Positions 15,802 to 24,970 of a stretch of 43,592 nucleotides of DNA are shown one piece after another (the first letter of the stretch is position 1; each line of letters begins with the position of its first letter). This DNA is from Ignavibacterium sp. GTDB taxonomy: Bacteria > Zixibacteria > MSB-5A5 > GN15 > PGXB01. The position numbers and the translations under genes were made by a program. The notes under the pieces were generated by a model. It was not told the DNA's origin. It saw only the letters and a list, made by a program, of their open reading frames with translations, and searched no databases. The stretch covers positions 1 to 43,592 of the forward strand of contig DYGG01000027.1 in assembly GCA_020724775.1 (NCBI GenBank), read 5' to 3'.

Positions 15802-18468
15802 ATGAAGTTTTCGAGACTTGCGGCGGCTGCATCGGTTGTTTCACTATTAATTACGATGCCAGATATTGGCTTTGGCAGGGCATTGTACGATACGGAGGGT
15901 TCCTGGCGTCCATCAAAAGTCCATGCGGCACATATAGCGTTAGGGGCGGTTCACAATGTTGGGAAAATCGGTCTTTCCGTCACCAATCAGGGAAATTTCG
16001 GCACCGGTTTCATAGGGCCTTTCGTTGACCCTGTTCTTGGCGTTCAGGCGCCATCCTGTGAATATCCCTACCCAAGTCAGTTGGAGTATCTCTTCTCCGG
16101 GGCATTTTGGATTGGGGCAATATCTGGTCGTGACACTCTGGTTTCGGTGGGCGCCGATGGCTGGCAGCGGACACGGGAGATGTGGCCTGATGAAGAAGGG
16201 TCGCCAAATGCCCAGGTGATTCGCAGAACTATTAAGAATGAGAATGACCCGGATGCTATTTCGGAGCAGGATATTATCTGCATTTACACCGACACGGTTA
16301 CTAACCCCAGTTATGTTTCCCAGGACACGAAAGATGGACGGCCGCATCGGCCTCTTGGCATCGAAGTGACCCAGAGGAGTTTTGCCTGGAGTTACGCCTA
16401 TGCCGAAGATTTTATTCTCTTTGATTATGCCATTAAGAACATTGGCAGAAAAGACCTCAACAAAGTCTATATGGGAATTTATGTGGACGCAGATGTCCAA
16501 CTCAAGAATTCCGAGGAAGGCTATAATGATGATATTTGCGGGTTCCGATGGTCGGTTCCTTCTCCTTTTGAATCGCAGTGTGATTTTGTTGATACCATTC
16601 GAGTTGCCTGGATTTCTGACTTTGACGGCAAGGACCAGGATTCTGATGACTGCTGGAGGCCGGAAGCGACCAATGCGCTGACATCGGTGACGGGCACGCG
16701 GGTTGTAAGAACACCATCAGATTCGCTCAAATATTCTTTCAACTGGTGGATCTCCAACGGAACTGCCTCCCTTGATTTTGGTCCGAGAAAAGCCGGTACT
16801 CCCGAGGACCCGTTCCGCGATTTTGGAGGATATTTGGGGACACCTGAAGGCGACCGCAACAAATACTATATTATGCGGCACGAAGAGTTTGACTATGACC
16901 AGCTTTTCACCGCTAAGGACAACACGGCCGACGGCTGGCTACCTCCTCCTTCACAGGCACGAATTTTCGCAGATGGATTTGATACCCGGTATCTCCTATC
17001 GTTCGGACCGTTTGATATTTCGCCGGGAGAGGTTCTGCCAATTAGTTTCGCCTATATCGCCGGAGAGGATTTCCTCACCGACTGTGAATATCAGGATAGA
17101 ATTTGGAATCCTGATTTCCCTGAAGCATATTACAACTATTTGAAGTTCAACGACCTGGGACTGAATGCTATCTGGGCATCCTGGATTTATGACAATCCCG
17201 GCGTAGATACTGACGGAAACGGGTTCTATGGCAAATACCGCATATGTGTTTATGATTCAATTCCCGATACATCTGGCGCCGGGAAAATAATCCCGGGTCC
17301 GACCGTCAGAAAGGGGATGCGAGACACCGTAATAATTGAAGACGGCTGGATCAAGTTTGCCGAAGTTACATTTTACGAAGGCGACGGTGTTCCTGATTTC
17401 AAAGGCGCTTCGCCGCCGCCGGCTCCCCGATTGAGGCTTTTTCCGCGCATAAACGAATTCAATGAGGGAGAAATTACCATTCGCTGGAACGGCGCCGAGA
17501 GAGGCACGGAAACTGTCGAAGATGTTTTCAGCGGGTTACTCGATTTTGAAGGTTACCGTGTCTGGACATCGCTTTCGCCTGTGGAGAACGACTTTGTCAT
17601 GGTTTCATCGTATGATAAAGATGATTTCAATAAATGGATCTGGAATCGTAACCGCGGTATCTTTGTTCTCTTAGACCCCCCCTTCACACTTGATTCGCTT
17701 AAGGACCTGTATGGTGATGGCTTTGACCCTGACCTCTATAGTAGAAACAATCCCTTTTCCTGGCAGGATTCTCTATTCTTTTTCGCCCAGCAGGAATGGA
17801 ATCAGTCGGACTTAACCGACACTACCTTGATTCATAAGAGATTTCCCAATGAACCTTTCCCCTGCACGCTGGACCCGGATTCCGCAAAGTTCCATTGCCC
17901 GGATGCCCTGGTTGAGGATTCGCTTTTCAAATATTTCGAATATGAATATACTCTCAAGCATCTGCTGCCGTCGCAACTTTATTACATTTCCGTGACGGCA
18001 TTCGATTTTGGCTCGCCTTCAAGCGGTTTAGCATTTCTGGAGACCAGAAAGCGTGATAATTACGTAGCCGAATACGCTCAGCACCAGAACTCAGTGGCGG
18101 AGGCTAAGGGGCTGAACGTTGTCGCCTATCCCAATCCTTATATAGGTGATGGCAAATATCGCGAACTCGGTTTCGAGGGTCGCGGTTTTGATCCATTTGG
18201 ACGGAATCTCGCTGACCTTCGCAATGACCAAGTACAAAGGGTTCATTTTACCAATCTTCCCCACAAGTGCAAAATTAGAATTTTCTCGATTGACGGCGAC
18301 CTGATTCGCGAAATCGACCACGACAAACCAAAAGACTCCCCGGGAAGCATGCATGCGGAATGGGATATGATAACCCGTAACACGCAGGCGGTAGTCTCCG
18401 GTATTTACTATTACTCGGTGGAATCGAGTCAGGGAAATCAAATCGGTAAGCTGGTAATTATAATGTAA
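15802..18468 (+). CDS. large secreted protein with type-IX-like C-terminal sorting domain (tandem paralogue 1)
   Basis: 888 residues with an N-terminal signal peptide (MKFSRLAAAASVVSLLITMPDIGFG). I do not recognise a named family for the main body. Landmarks shared with its two neighbours are: VHNVGKIGLSVTNQGNFGTG (about 50-69); QRSFAWSYAYAEDFILFDYAIKNIG (about 191-215); a Ca-binding-like DTDGNGF before residue 480; GDGVPDFKGASPPPAP opening a fibronectin-III-like region near 525-640; and DFEGYRVW. The C-terminal 115 or so residues have VVAYPNPY, then IRIFSIDGDLIREI, then SGIYYYSVES..GNQIGKLVIIM, the layout of type A T9SS/FlgD-Ig sorting domains. It is probably exported to the cell surface. 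A weak purine-rich GAGGGA lies before the ATG. Confidence 0.8.
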   Translation: MKFSRLAAAASVVSLLITMPDIGFGRALYDTEGSWRPSKVHAAHIALGAVHNVGKIGLSVTNQGNFGTGFIGPFVDPVLGVQAPSCEYPYPSQLEYLFSGAFWIGAISGRDTLVSVGADGWQRTREMWPDEEGSPNAQVIRRTIKNENDPDAISEQDIICIYTDTVTNPSYVSQDTKDGRPHRPLGIEVTQRSFAWSYAYAEDFILFDYAIKNIGRKDLNKVYMGIYVDADVQLKNSEEGYNDDICGFRWSVPSPFESQCDFVDTIRVAWISDFDGKDQDSDDCWRPEATNALTSVTGTRVVRTPSDSLKYSFNWWISNGTASLDFGPRKAGTPEDPFRDFGGYLGTPEGDRNKYYIMRHEEFDYDQLFTAKDNTADGWLPPPSQARIFADGFDTRYLLSFGPFDISPGEVLPISFAYIAGEDFLTDCEYQDRIWNPDFPEAYYNYLKFNDLGLNAIWASWIYDNPGVDTDGNGFYGKYRICVYDSIPDTSGAGKIIPGPTVRKGMRDTVIIEDGWIKFAEVTFYEGDGVPDFKGASPPPAPRLRLFPRINEFNEGEITIRWNGAERGTETVEDVFSGLLDFEGYRVWTSLSPVENDFVMVSSYDKDDFNKWIWNRNRGIFVLLDPPFTLDSLKDLYGDGFDPDLYSRNNPFSWQDSLFFFAQQEWNQSDLTDTTLIHKRFPNEPFPCTLDPDSAKFHCPDALVEDSLFKYFEYEYTLKHLLPSQLYYISVTAFDFGSPSSGLAFLETRKRDNYVAEYAQHQNSVAEAKGLNVVAYPNPYIGDGKYRELGFEGRGFDPFGRNLADLRNDQVQRVHFTNLPHKCKIRIFSIDGDLIREIDHDKPKDSPGSMHAEWDMITRNTQAVVSGIYYYSVESSQGNQIGKLVIIM

Positions 18469-18536
18469 GAAAGCCAGAGCAGGCTGGACATAGATGTAAA
18501 GCCCGGATTGGCATCTGAAGAGAGCATGTTCGTTGA

Positions 18537-21182
18537 ATGATTATACTTGTTGTTCTTGCCGTCGGTCTGCTTCTGGCGCCAACGGCTCTGTCCCGGGCGA
18601 TTTACAAACTGACTCCTGAAGAGCGAGCCTACCGTATTTCTTACCGGTCGGCTGTTGGTGACCGACCGATCCCCGAAATTGCTGTTCATAATATCGGGAA
18701 CGTCGCTCTGACCGTTTCCAATATCGGCCAATTCGGAACCGGATACCTGGGGGCACAGGTTGACCCGGTTACCGGTAATCAGGCTCCCTCCTGCATCTTC
18801 CCTACCGGTTCCAATATCAACTATATGTATGTCGGTTCCTTCTGGATAGGCGCCGTCGTGGGACGAGACACGCTGGTCTCCTGTGGCGTTGATGACTATT
18901 ATAATGTCATTGAACTCTGGCCTGACCCGCCTCCCATTGGAAATATCGAAAGAAAATCGATACAGCCGTCCAGCCAGTTCTTTACCGACGATGCCATCAG
19001 TGAGCAGGACATAATCGCCGTCTACACCGACACTGTCACCGACCCCTCATTGGTTAATATTGATACCTATGATGGTCGGCCGCACATCCCGCTCAATATC
19101 GAAATCACTCAGAGAAGTTATGCCTGGAGTTATGAATATGCACATGATTTTATCCTGTTCGATTATTCCATCAAGAATATAGGTCGAAAGACGCTGGACA
19201 AAGTCTATATGGGCATTTATGTTGATGGCGATGTTCATCATACTTCGCGCCCTGGCGAGGAAGGATATGGCGAAGATTTATGCGGATTTAAGAGAACTTA
19301 TCCCGTCGATGACATCTGCCCCTATACTGACACCGTCAATTACGCTTACATTATGGATAATGACGGCGACCCCAGCGACCAGACTTCCTGGAGCAGTACC
19401 TCGGCGCGAGGTGCTGCCGGTGTAAAGGTTGTCCGGACTCCTTCGGATTCACTGGCTTATTCTTTTAACTGGTGGGCAACCAACTACAACGCCGCCGATG
19501 ATTTCGGTCCTCGACGGGCCGGAACGCCCGATGACCCCTTCCGAGATATGTTAGGCGTTCTGGGAACGCCTTTGGGCGACCGCAACAAGTATTATGTCAT
19601 GAGACATCCGGAGTTTGATTACGACCAGATGTTCGCCGCAAAAGGCCATACCGCCGACGGCTGGTTGCCGAGCCCGGCAAACGCTGTAGATATGTCGGAT
19701 GGCTTTGATGCCCGATATCTTCTTTCGTTTGGCCCCTTTTCCATATATCCCGGTGAAGTCCTGCCGGTCACTTTTGCTTTTATCTGCGGCGACAATCTGC
19801 ATACGGTGCCGACCAATTTCAGGAATCTTTTCAGTCCCTATCAGCCGGAGAGATTTTACGCCTCGCTCGATTTTTCCAGTGTAGCCGAAAATTCCCGGTG
19901 GGCATCCTGGGTTTATGACAATCCCGGGGTGGATACCGACGGCAACGGCTATCGCGGAAAGTTCAGAGTCTGCGTTTATGATTCAATTCCCGACACCCTC
20001 GGCAAACGTCCTCCGGAGATTGTCGGCAAAGGGATGAGAGATACAGTCTTTGTCGAGGACGGCTGGATTAAATATGCCGATGTAAGTTACTATGAGGGAG
20101 ACGGCGTCCCTGATTTTAAAGGGGCATCTCCTCCAACACCGCCGGTGGTCCGAATACTTCCAAGATTGAATCAATTCAACGCCGGCGAACTGGTAATCAG
20201 GTGGAACGGTTTGAAAAGTGAGATGGAGGAAGATGCTTTTAGTGGAACGCTTGATTTTGAAGGGTACCGCGTTTATCAATCCTTGTCGCCTGTCTTAAGA
20301 GAATTCGCCCTGGTATCGTCTTATGACCGGGAGAATTTCAATCGCTATATATGGGACCGCACCCGTCAGGCATGGCGCCTTTTAGACCTTCCCTTTTCTC
20401 TCGATTCCCTGAGAGCAATTTACGGAGAATATTTCGACCCCGCCAATTATCCCTATGACCATCCTCTACATGTACCGGTTATGGGTGAGCCGGATTCTGT
20501 ATTTCATTTTGTGGCGCAGGATTGGAATCAGTCCGGTCTTCGGGACACCATTCGCATTCATAAGAGATTCCCCGATGAGCCGTTTCCTTCGACTCTGAAT
20601 CCTGATACGGCAAGGATTTACTTTCCGGAAGAACTTACCGATGAGGGATACTTCAAGTACTTCGAATATCAATATGTCCTCAGGAAATTGTTACCATCGC
20701 AGTTGTACTATATATCGGTCACAGCCTTTGATTATGGCTCGCCGGGGCATGGCCTCACGGCCCTGGAAACCAAGCCAACCATAAATATGGTGGCGGAATA
20801 TCCTCAGAACGATGTGGCAACGGTGGAGAGGCAGGGATTGAATGTGGTAGTTTATCCTAATCCCTATCGGATTGACCGGAATTACCGCAGTGTCGAAGGA
20901 GGCGGCTTTGAAGGGCGCGGACAGGAAGAGTTACCGGCGGAACGAACCCGCGCCATACATTTCACCAATCTACCCCATAAATGCATTATCCGGATATTCT
21001 CTATTGACGGCGACCTCGTACGGGAAATTAATCATGACTGTGCCCCCGGTTCTCCCCAGTGTATGCATGACAAATGGGACCTTATTACCCGTAATACCCA
21101 GGCAGTGGCATCAGGTATCTATTATTATTCCGTCGAATCGGAATTTGGGAACCAGATAGGCAAGATAGTTATTATATTGTAA
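18537..21182 (+). CDS. large secreted protein with type-IX-like C-terminal sorting domain (tandem paralogue 2)
   Basis: 881 residues, colinear with paralogue 1 along its whole length (same VHNIGNVALTVSNIGQFGTGY, QRSYAWSYEYAHDFILFDYSIKNIG, VDTDGNGYRGKFRVCVYDS, GDGVPDFKGASPP and DFEGYRVY blocks) and ending in the YPNPY ... SGIYYYSVES ... GKIVIIL sorting domain. The signal sequence MIILVVLAVGLLLAPTALS is hydrophobic but lacks the usual positive n-region. The codon just before the ATG is a TGA stop, so no longer in-frame start exists. A purine-rich GAAGAGAG stretch (18518-18525) is better spaced for an out-of-frame ATG at 18526 that encodes only MFVE and stops in an ATGA overlap with this start. 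It lies 68 bases after paralogue 1, without a terminator between them. Confidence 0.8.
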   Translation: MIILVVLAVGLLLAPTALSRAIYKLTPEERAYRISYRSAVGDRPIPEIAVHNIGNVALTVSNIGQFGTGYLGAQVDPVTGNQAPSCIFPTGSNINYMYVGSFWIGAVVGRDTLVSCGVDDYYNVIELWPDPPPIGNIERKSIQPSSQFFTDDAISEQDIIAVYTDTVTDPSLVNIDTYDGRPHIPLNIEITQRSYAWSYEYAHDFILFDYSIKNIGRKTLDKVYMGIYVDGDVHHTSRPGEEGYGEDLCGFKRTYPVDDICPYTDTVNYAYIMDNDGDPSDQTSWSSTSARGAAGVKVVRTPSDSLAYSFNWWATNYNAADDFGPRRAGTPDDPFRDMLGVLGTPLGDRNKYYVMRHPEFDYDQMFAAKGHTADGWLPSPANAVDMSDGFDARYLLSFGPFSIYPGEVLPVTFAFICGDNLHTVPTNFRNLFSPYQPERFYASLDFSSVAENSRWASWVYDNPGVDTDGNGYRGKFRVCVYDSIPDTLGKRPPEIVGKGMRDTVFVEDGWIKYADVSYYEGDGVPDFKGASPPTPPVVRILPRLNQFNAGELVIRWNGLKSEMEEDAFSGTLDFEGYRVYQSLSPVLREFALVSSYDRENFNRYIWDRTRQAWRLLDLPFSLDSLRAIYGEYFDPANYPYDHPLHVPVMGEPDSVFHFVAQDWNQSGLRDTIRIHKRFPDEPFPSTLNPDTARIYFPEELTDEGYFKYFEYQYVLRKLLPSQLYYISVTAFDYGSPGHGLTALETKPTINMVAEYPQNDVATVERQGLNVVVYPNPYRIDRNYRSVEGGGFEGRGQEELPAERTRAIHFTNLPHKCIIRIFSIDGDLVREINHDCAPGSPQCMHDKWDLITRNTQAVASGIYYYSVESEFGNQIGKIVIIL

Positions 21183-21202
21183 CAACTGCTGAATAGCCAG
21201 AG

Positions 21203-23752
21203 ATGAGAAGAGCACATACATTTTTTCTGTTTTTGTTACTGCTGACAGGGGCTAACAGTTTCGGGAGAGCGCTATATAATGCTGATGTCCTGAAGCCGGG
21301 CGTCCAGATTGACAGCGTCCCCTATGTTACAGTTGCCGTTCATAATGTCGGACTGATGGCGCTGACAGTGACCAATTTTGGCACCCTTGGCCGTGGTTCC
21401 GATGAAAACATCCCCGACCCGGTAACCGGGCAGAATATACCATCTATGACATATTTGAAGGGATATGGTCTAAATTATCTCTATGAAGGGGCGTACTGGA
21501 TTGGTGGCAGACTCGGCAATGATACCCTGGTTTCGACCGGCGGCGGAGCATCGTACGGCGTCAGAGAGTTCTGGCCCAAAACCTACCCGGAAGGGGACAT
21601 TCGTTACCGCTCATCAAAGGACCCGGAGGCGCCGGAATTTGACAGTTCAATTTCTCAGCAGGATTTCATTGCCGTATTTTTCGACACCCTGACTGATGCC
21701 AGTTATACCGGGTACGATTACTATTCGCGTCGATTCCACAAACCGATGAATATCAAAATCACCCAGCGCAGTTATGCCTGGGGATATGATTATGCCGATG
21801 ATTTTGTGATTTTCGACTGCGAATTGGGGAATATGAGTTTCAAGACCATAAAGGAAGTCTATATTGGAATCTACCTGGATAACGATATCGGCAGAGATTA
21901 TACCTATAATTCTTACGATGACATCTGCGGATTCAAAGCGACAGTGCCGTCAAGATATATTCCCAAACTGATAGATACAATAAATCTGGCCTGGGCGGCC
22001 GATAACGATGGCGACCCTGACCCGGTCTCGGGAAGTTATTTCGGCTTCTTTTCTCCGACGTCGGCAGCCGGTATCCGTTTCCTGCGCGGCCCAACCGATT
22101 CATCAGAAGTCTCTTTCAACTGGTGGGTTTCCGATTACAATCCGCAGTACGACTGGGGACCACGGCGAAATCCTCCCTTTGGCGAACCCTTCAGGTCCTT
22201 TGATGGCTTTCTCGGGACCCCGGTAGGAGATAAAAACAAGTACTATATGATGGCTCAGAAGGAAATCGATTACGACCAGACCGAAACAAGATTTGACCAT
22301 ACTTTCGAGGGATGGCTGCCACCTCCACCCAATGCGGCGCAGATTTCGTATGGCGGCGATATCAAGTACTGTCTGTCCATAGGACCTTTCGATTTGGGTC
22401 CCGGAGGAGTTGCGCCATTTACTTTCGCGCTGGTAGCCGGGCAAGATTTCCATCCGGGCGGGAACTTCGCCAATATCGGCCTGAGCGCGCTCTGGGCTGA
22501 CTGGATTTTCGACAACCCCGGTATTGACACTGACGGCGACGGTTACAAAGGCAAGTTTCATATATTCAGATATGATTCGACCATTATTGCCATAGACACT
22601 ATTATTCGCCCCACCGACACTCTTTTTGATACCATCTGGGGAAGCATTTATGTCGACACTCTTTATTACAAGGGCGATGGCGTGCCTGATTTCAAAGGGG
22701 CGGCGCCACCGCCGAGTCCCAAAGTCCGCTTGTATCCCCGGATTGACGCTCTGAATCACGGAGAGATCGATGTGCGCTGGAATGGACGGCTTTCTGAAAC
22801 ATCGCTTGACCAATTCAGTCAGCAGTCTGATTTCGAGGGATATCGCATCTACACCTCCCTGACGGGACGGGTCTATGACTATTCTATGATCTCATCTTAT
22901 GACGTCGAGAATTTTGACCGCTGGGAGTATGACATCTGGCAGAAAGCCTGGGTCATCAACCAGCAGCCATTCACGCGCCAGACGTTGCGGTGGTTATACG
23001 GCAATGATTTCGACCCGGATGATTATCCTACTTCCGACCGGCTCTTTGCCATCTATAATTATGAAACTCGTAAGTATGACTCATACTTTTTCACCCGTCA
23101 CGATTGGAATCAATCGGACTACCGTGACACCACAAATATCCATAAAGTTTACCCCAACCAGCCTTATCCCTCAACGCTCGACCTGGACAGCGCCGCCATG
23201 TTCTATCCGAATGAACTGACCCCGGAAGGTGACCTCAAATATTTCGAGTATCGGTATGTCCTGCGCAATTTGCTGCCATCTCAACAGTATTATGTCTCTG
23301 TAACCACCTTTGACCACGGCTTCCCGGGACGGCGGTTGCGGCCTCTCGAAACCGACCCGACCCTCAATGCTCAGCGAGAGTTCGCCCAGAACTCCAGCGA
23401 ATTGGTCAAAGAAAAGGGTTTGAGTGTTGTGGTTTATCCCAATCCGTACAAACTTGATGCCGGCTATCGGGAGAGATTTGAAGGATGGGAACGCCCCGAT
23501 TTACCGGCGGAAAGAACGATGGCAATTCATTTCACCAACCTTCCCAACAAGTGCGTTATCAGGATTTTCACACTTGACGGCGACCTGGTGCGGGAGATAG
23601 ACCATAATTTCGCCCCGGGCCAGGCCGGCAGCATGCATGAATCATGGGATTTGATATCCCGCAACACCATGCTGGTAACATCCGGTATCTATTACTTTTC
23701 TGTCGAATCCGAGATGGGCAACCAGATTGGAAAACTGGTGATTATAAAATAA
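21203..23752 (+). CDS. large secreted protein with type-IX-like C-terminal sorting domain (tandem paralogue 3)
   Basis: 849 residues, the most diverged of the three tandem paralogues but still alignable throughout: VHNVGLMALTVTNFGTLGRG, QRSYAWGYDYADDFVIFDCELGN, IDTDGDGYKGKFHIFRYDS, GDGVPDFKGAAPPPSP, DFEGYRIYTSL and a final VVYPNPYKLD ... SGIYYFSVES ... GKLVIIK. Signal peptide: MRRAHTFFLFLLLLTGANSFG. It lacks part of the middle region of paralogues 1 and 2 and has an extra Asp/Thr-rich stretch (TIIAIDTIIRPTDTLFDTIW) before the GDGVPDF block. It starts 20 bases after paralogue 2. Its stop at 23752 directly abuts the stop of the convergent MFS gene with no intergenic base. Function unknown; a surface or matrix role is inferred from the sorting domain. 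Confidence 0.8.
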   Translation: MRRAHTFFLFLLLLTGANSFGRALYNADVLKPGVQIDSVPYVTVAVHNVGLMALTVTNFGTLGRGSDENIPDPVTGQNIPSMTYLKGYGLNYLYEGAYWIGGRLGNDTLVSTGGGASYGVREFWPKTYPEGDIRYRSSKDPEAPEFDSSISQQDFIAVFFDTLTDASYTGYDYYSRRFHKPMNIKITQRSYAWGYDYADDFVIFDCELGNMSFKTIKEVYIGIYLDNDIGRDYTYNSYDDICGFKATVPSRYIPKLIDTINLAWAADNDGDPDPVSGSYFGFFSPTSAAGIRFLRGPTDSSEVSFNWWVSDYNPQYDWGPRRNPPFGEPFRSFDGFLGTPVGDKNKYYMMAQKEIDYDQTETRFDHTFEGWLPPPPNAAQISYGGDIKYCLSIGPFDLGPGGVAPFTFALVAGQDFHPGGNFANIGLSALWADWIFDNPGIDTDGDGYKGKFHIFRYDSTIIAIDTIIRPTDTLFDTIWGSIYVDTLYYKGDGVPDFKGAAPPPSPKVRLYPRIDALNHGEIDVRWNGRLSETSLDQFSQQSDFEGYRIYTSLTGRVYDYSMISSYDVENFDRWEYDIWQKAWVINQQPFTRQTLRWLYGNDFDPDDYPTSDRLFAIYNYETRKYDSYFFTRHDWNQSDYRDTTNIHKVYPNQPYPSTLDLDSAAMFYPNELTPEGDLKYFEYRYVLRNLLPSQQYYVSVTTFDHGFPGRRLRPLETDPTLNAQREFAQNSSELVKEKGLSVVVYPNPYKLDAGYRERFEGWERPDLPAERTMAIHFTNLPNKCVIRIFTLDGDLVREIDHNFAPGQAGSMHESWDLISRNTMLVTSGIYYFSVESEMGNQIGKLVIIK

Positions 23753-24970
23753 TCAATCCCTTCGGAGGTTTAGTTCCGGAGGAATTCTCTTTGCCGCCAG
23801 TCCAAAACCCAATCCTGCCAATAACGACAGGCATGCTATTACGGCCCACATATAAAAAAAGTGCGGTTTTGCCCAGTCCAGAAGGATTCCACCCAGCAGG
23901 GGTCCCAGCGACCATCCGGCAGTAACAGCGAAGCCGTAGATTCCCATATATCGCCCAATCTTTCCTTCCGGCGCCAGATTGGCGCTGATGGTTAAAGCCG
24001 GAGGCGAAACAAAATTCTCCGCCGTGGTAATGACCACAAATGCCACAATAAAAAGAACGAAAGACTGAGAGAATCCGATTAAAAGAAATCCTGCCGCATA
24101 AATGGCCGCGCCGATTACCAGTTGCTGGCTCAGACGCGCCCGTCGCATGAGATTGGTTATGGGAAGTTGGAAAAAAGCCACCAGAAGCCCATTCAGCGTA
24201 AATAGGAATCCCAGTTGGCTTTTCGATATCCCTCTGAATTCGACCGAATAGAGGGAAAACGGGGCTATCATCTGGGCTATTACCAGATAAAGAAGAAACA
24301 CAATGGCGGCGTGACGGAGAATGTTCTCATTGCCTTTAACTATGAGCATGTCACGCCAACTGCCCTGATTTTCCGAATTGTTTGCAAATTCGACCCGTCT
24401 GAGAAACAAGGAAATAATGGTGCCAGATATGAGTGTCATGATAGCCGAGAGAATGAACAAGGCAGAATAAGAACTGGCAGCAATATATCCCCCAATCGCC
24501 GGACCGGCCGCCCATCCCAGATTTCCGGCAATCCGCACAATGGCATACCCCTCACTTCTCTTGTCCGGAGGAACCAGGTCAGCGACGGCGGCATTGGCCG
24601 CCGGCTGAAATACGGAACCAAAAACAAAGTTGACTAAAATCATGACGGCCATTTCGAAAAATCCCCACCCGGCATAAATGGAGTAAGCAATACCCAGAAA
24701 CGTGACCGAGCGCAAATATTGAGCCCATGTCATCAGACGAAACCTGCCCCAGCGGTCGGACAGTTCTCCTCCCAGCGAATGCGATATCGAACGAACAACC
24801 GCGGCGACACCGAAAAAGAGCCCAATCTGAGTGAGGCTCATCCCTAATTCGGAGTGGAAATATATCGAGATAAAAGGAATGGCAAGGGCAAACCCAACCG
24901 AGGAAATGAACCAGCCGGTGGCAAGAATCCAGAGACGCGAATCATGCCTTTTGAAATATCGAAATATCAC
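23753..24970 (-). CDS. MFS transporter
   Basis: 405-residue integral membrane protein with about 12 hydrophobic segments. It has the major-facilitator motif A between helices 2 and 3 (SHSLGGELSDRWGRFRLMTW, about residues 65-84) and a second-half counterpart near 270. N-terminus MIFRYFKRHDSRLWILATGWFISSVGFALAIPFISIYF is typical of drug:H+ antiporter-type MFS exporters. The start is GTG at 24970 and overlaps the stop of the upstream glycosyltransferase gene by 4 bases (GTGA), so the two are translationally coupled. The substrate cannot be read from sequence; coupling suggests it may handle a product or precursor of the glycosyltransferase, which is inference. Confidence 0.85.
   Translation of the reverse strand: MIFRYFKRHDSRLWILATGWFISSVGFALAIPFISIYFHSELGMSLTQIGLFFGVAAVVRSISHSLGGELSDRWGRFRLMTWAQYLRSVTFLGIAYSIYAGWGFFEMAVMILVNFVFGSVFQPAANAAVADLVPPDKRSEGYAIVRIAGNLGWAAGPAIGGYIAASSYSALFILSAIMTLISGTIISLFLRRVEFANNSENQGSWRDMLIVKGNENILRHAAIVFLLYLVIAQMIAPFSLYSVEFRGISKSQLGFLFTLNGLLVAFFQLPITNLMRRARLSQQLVIGAAIYAAGFLLIGFSQSFVLFIVAFVVITTAENFVSPPALTISANLAPEGKIGRYMGIYGFAVTAGWSLGPLLGGILLDWAKPHFFYMWAVIACLSLLAGLGFGLAAKRIPPELNLRRD

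Noticed and set aside
15802-23752. Repeat region or mobile-element amplification
   Set aside because: The three copies are diverged full genes with distinct spacers and no terminal repeats, transposase or target duplication; simple old gene duplication explains them.
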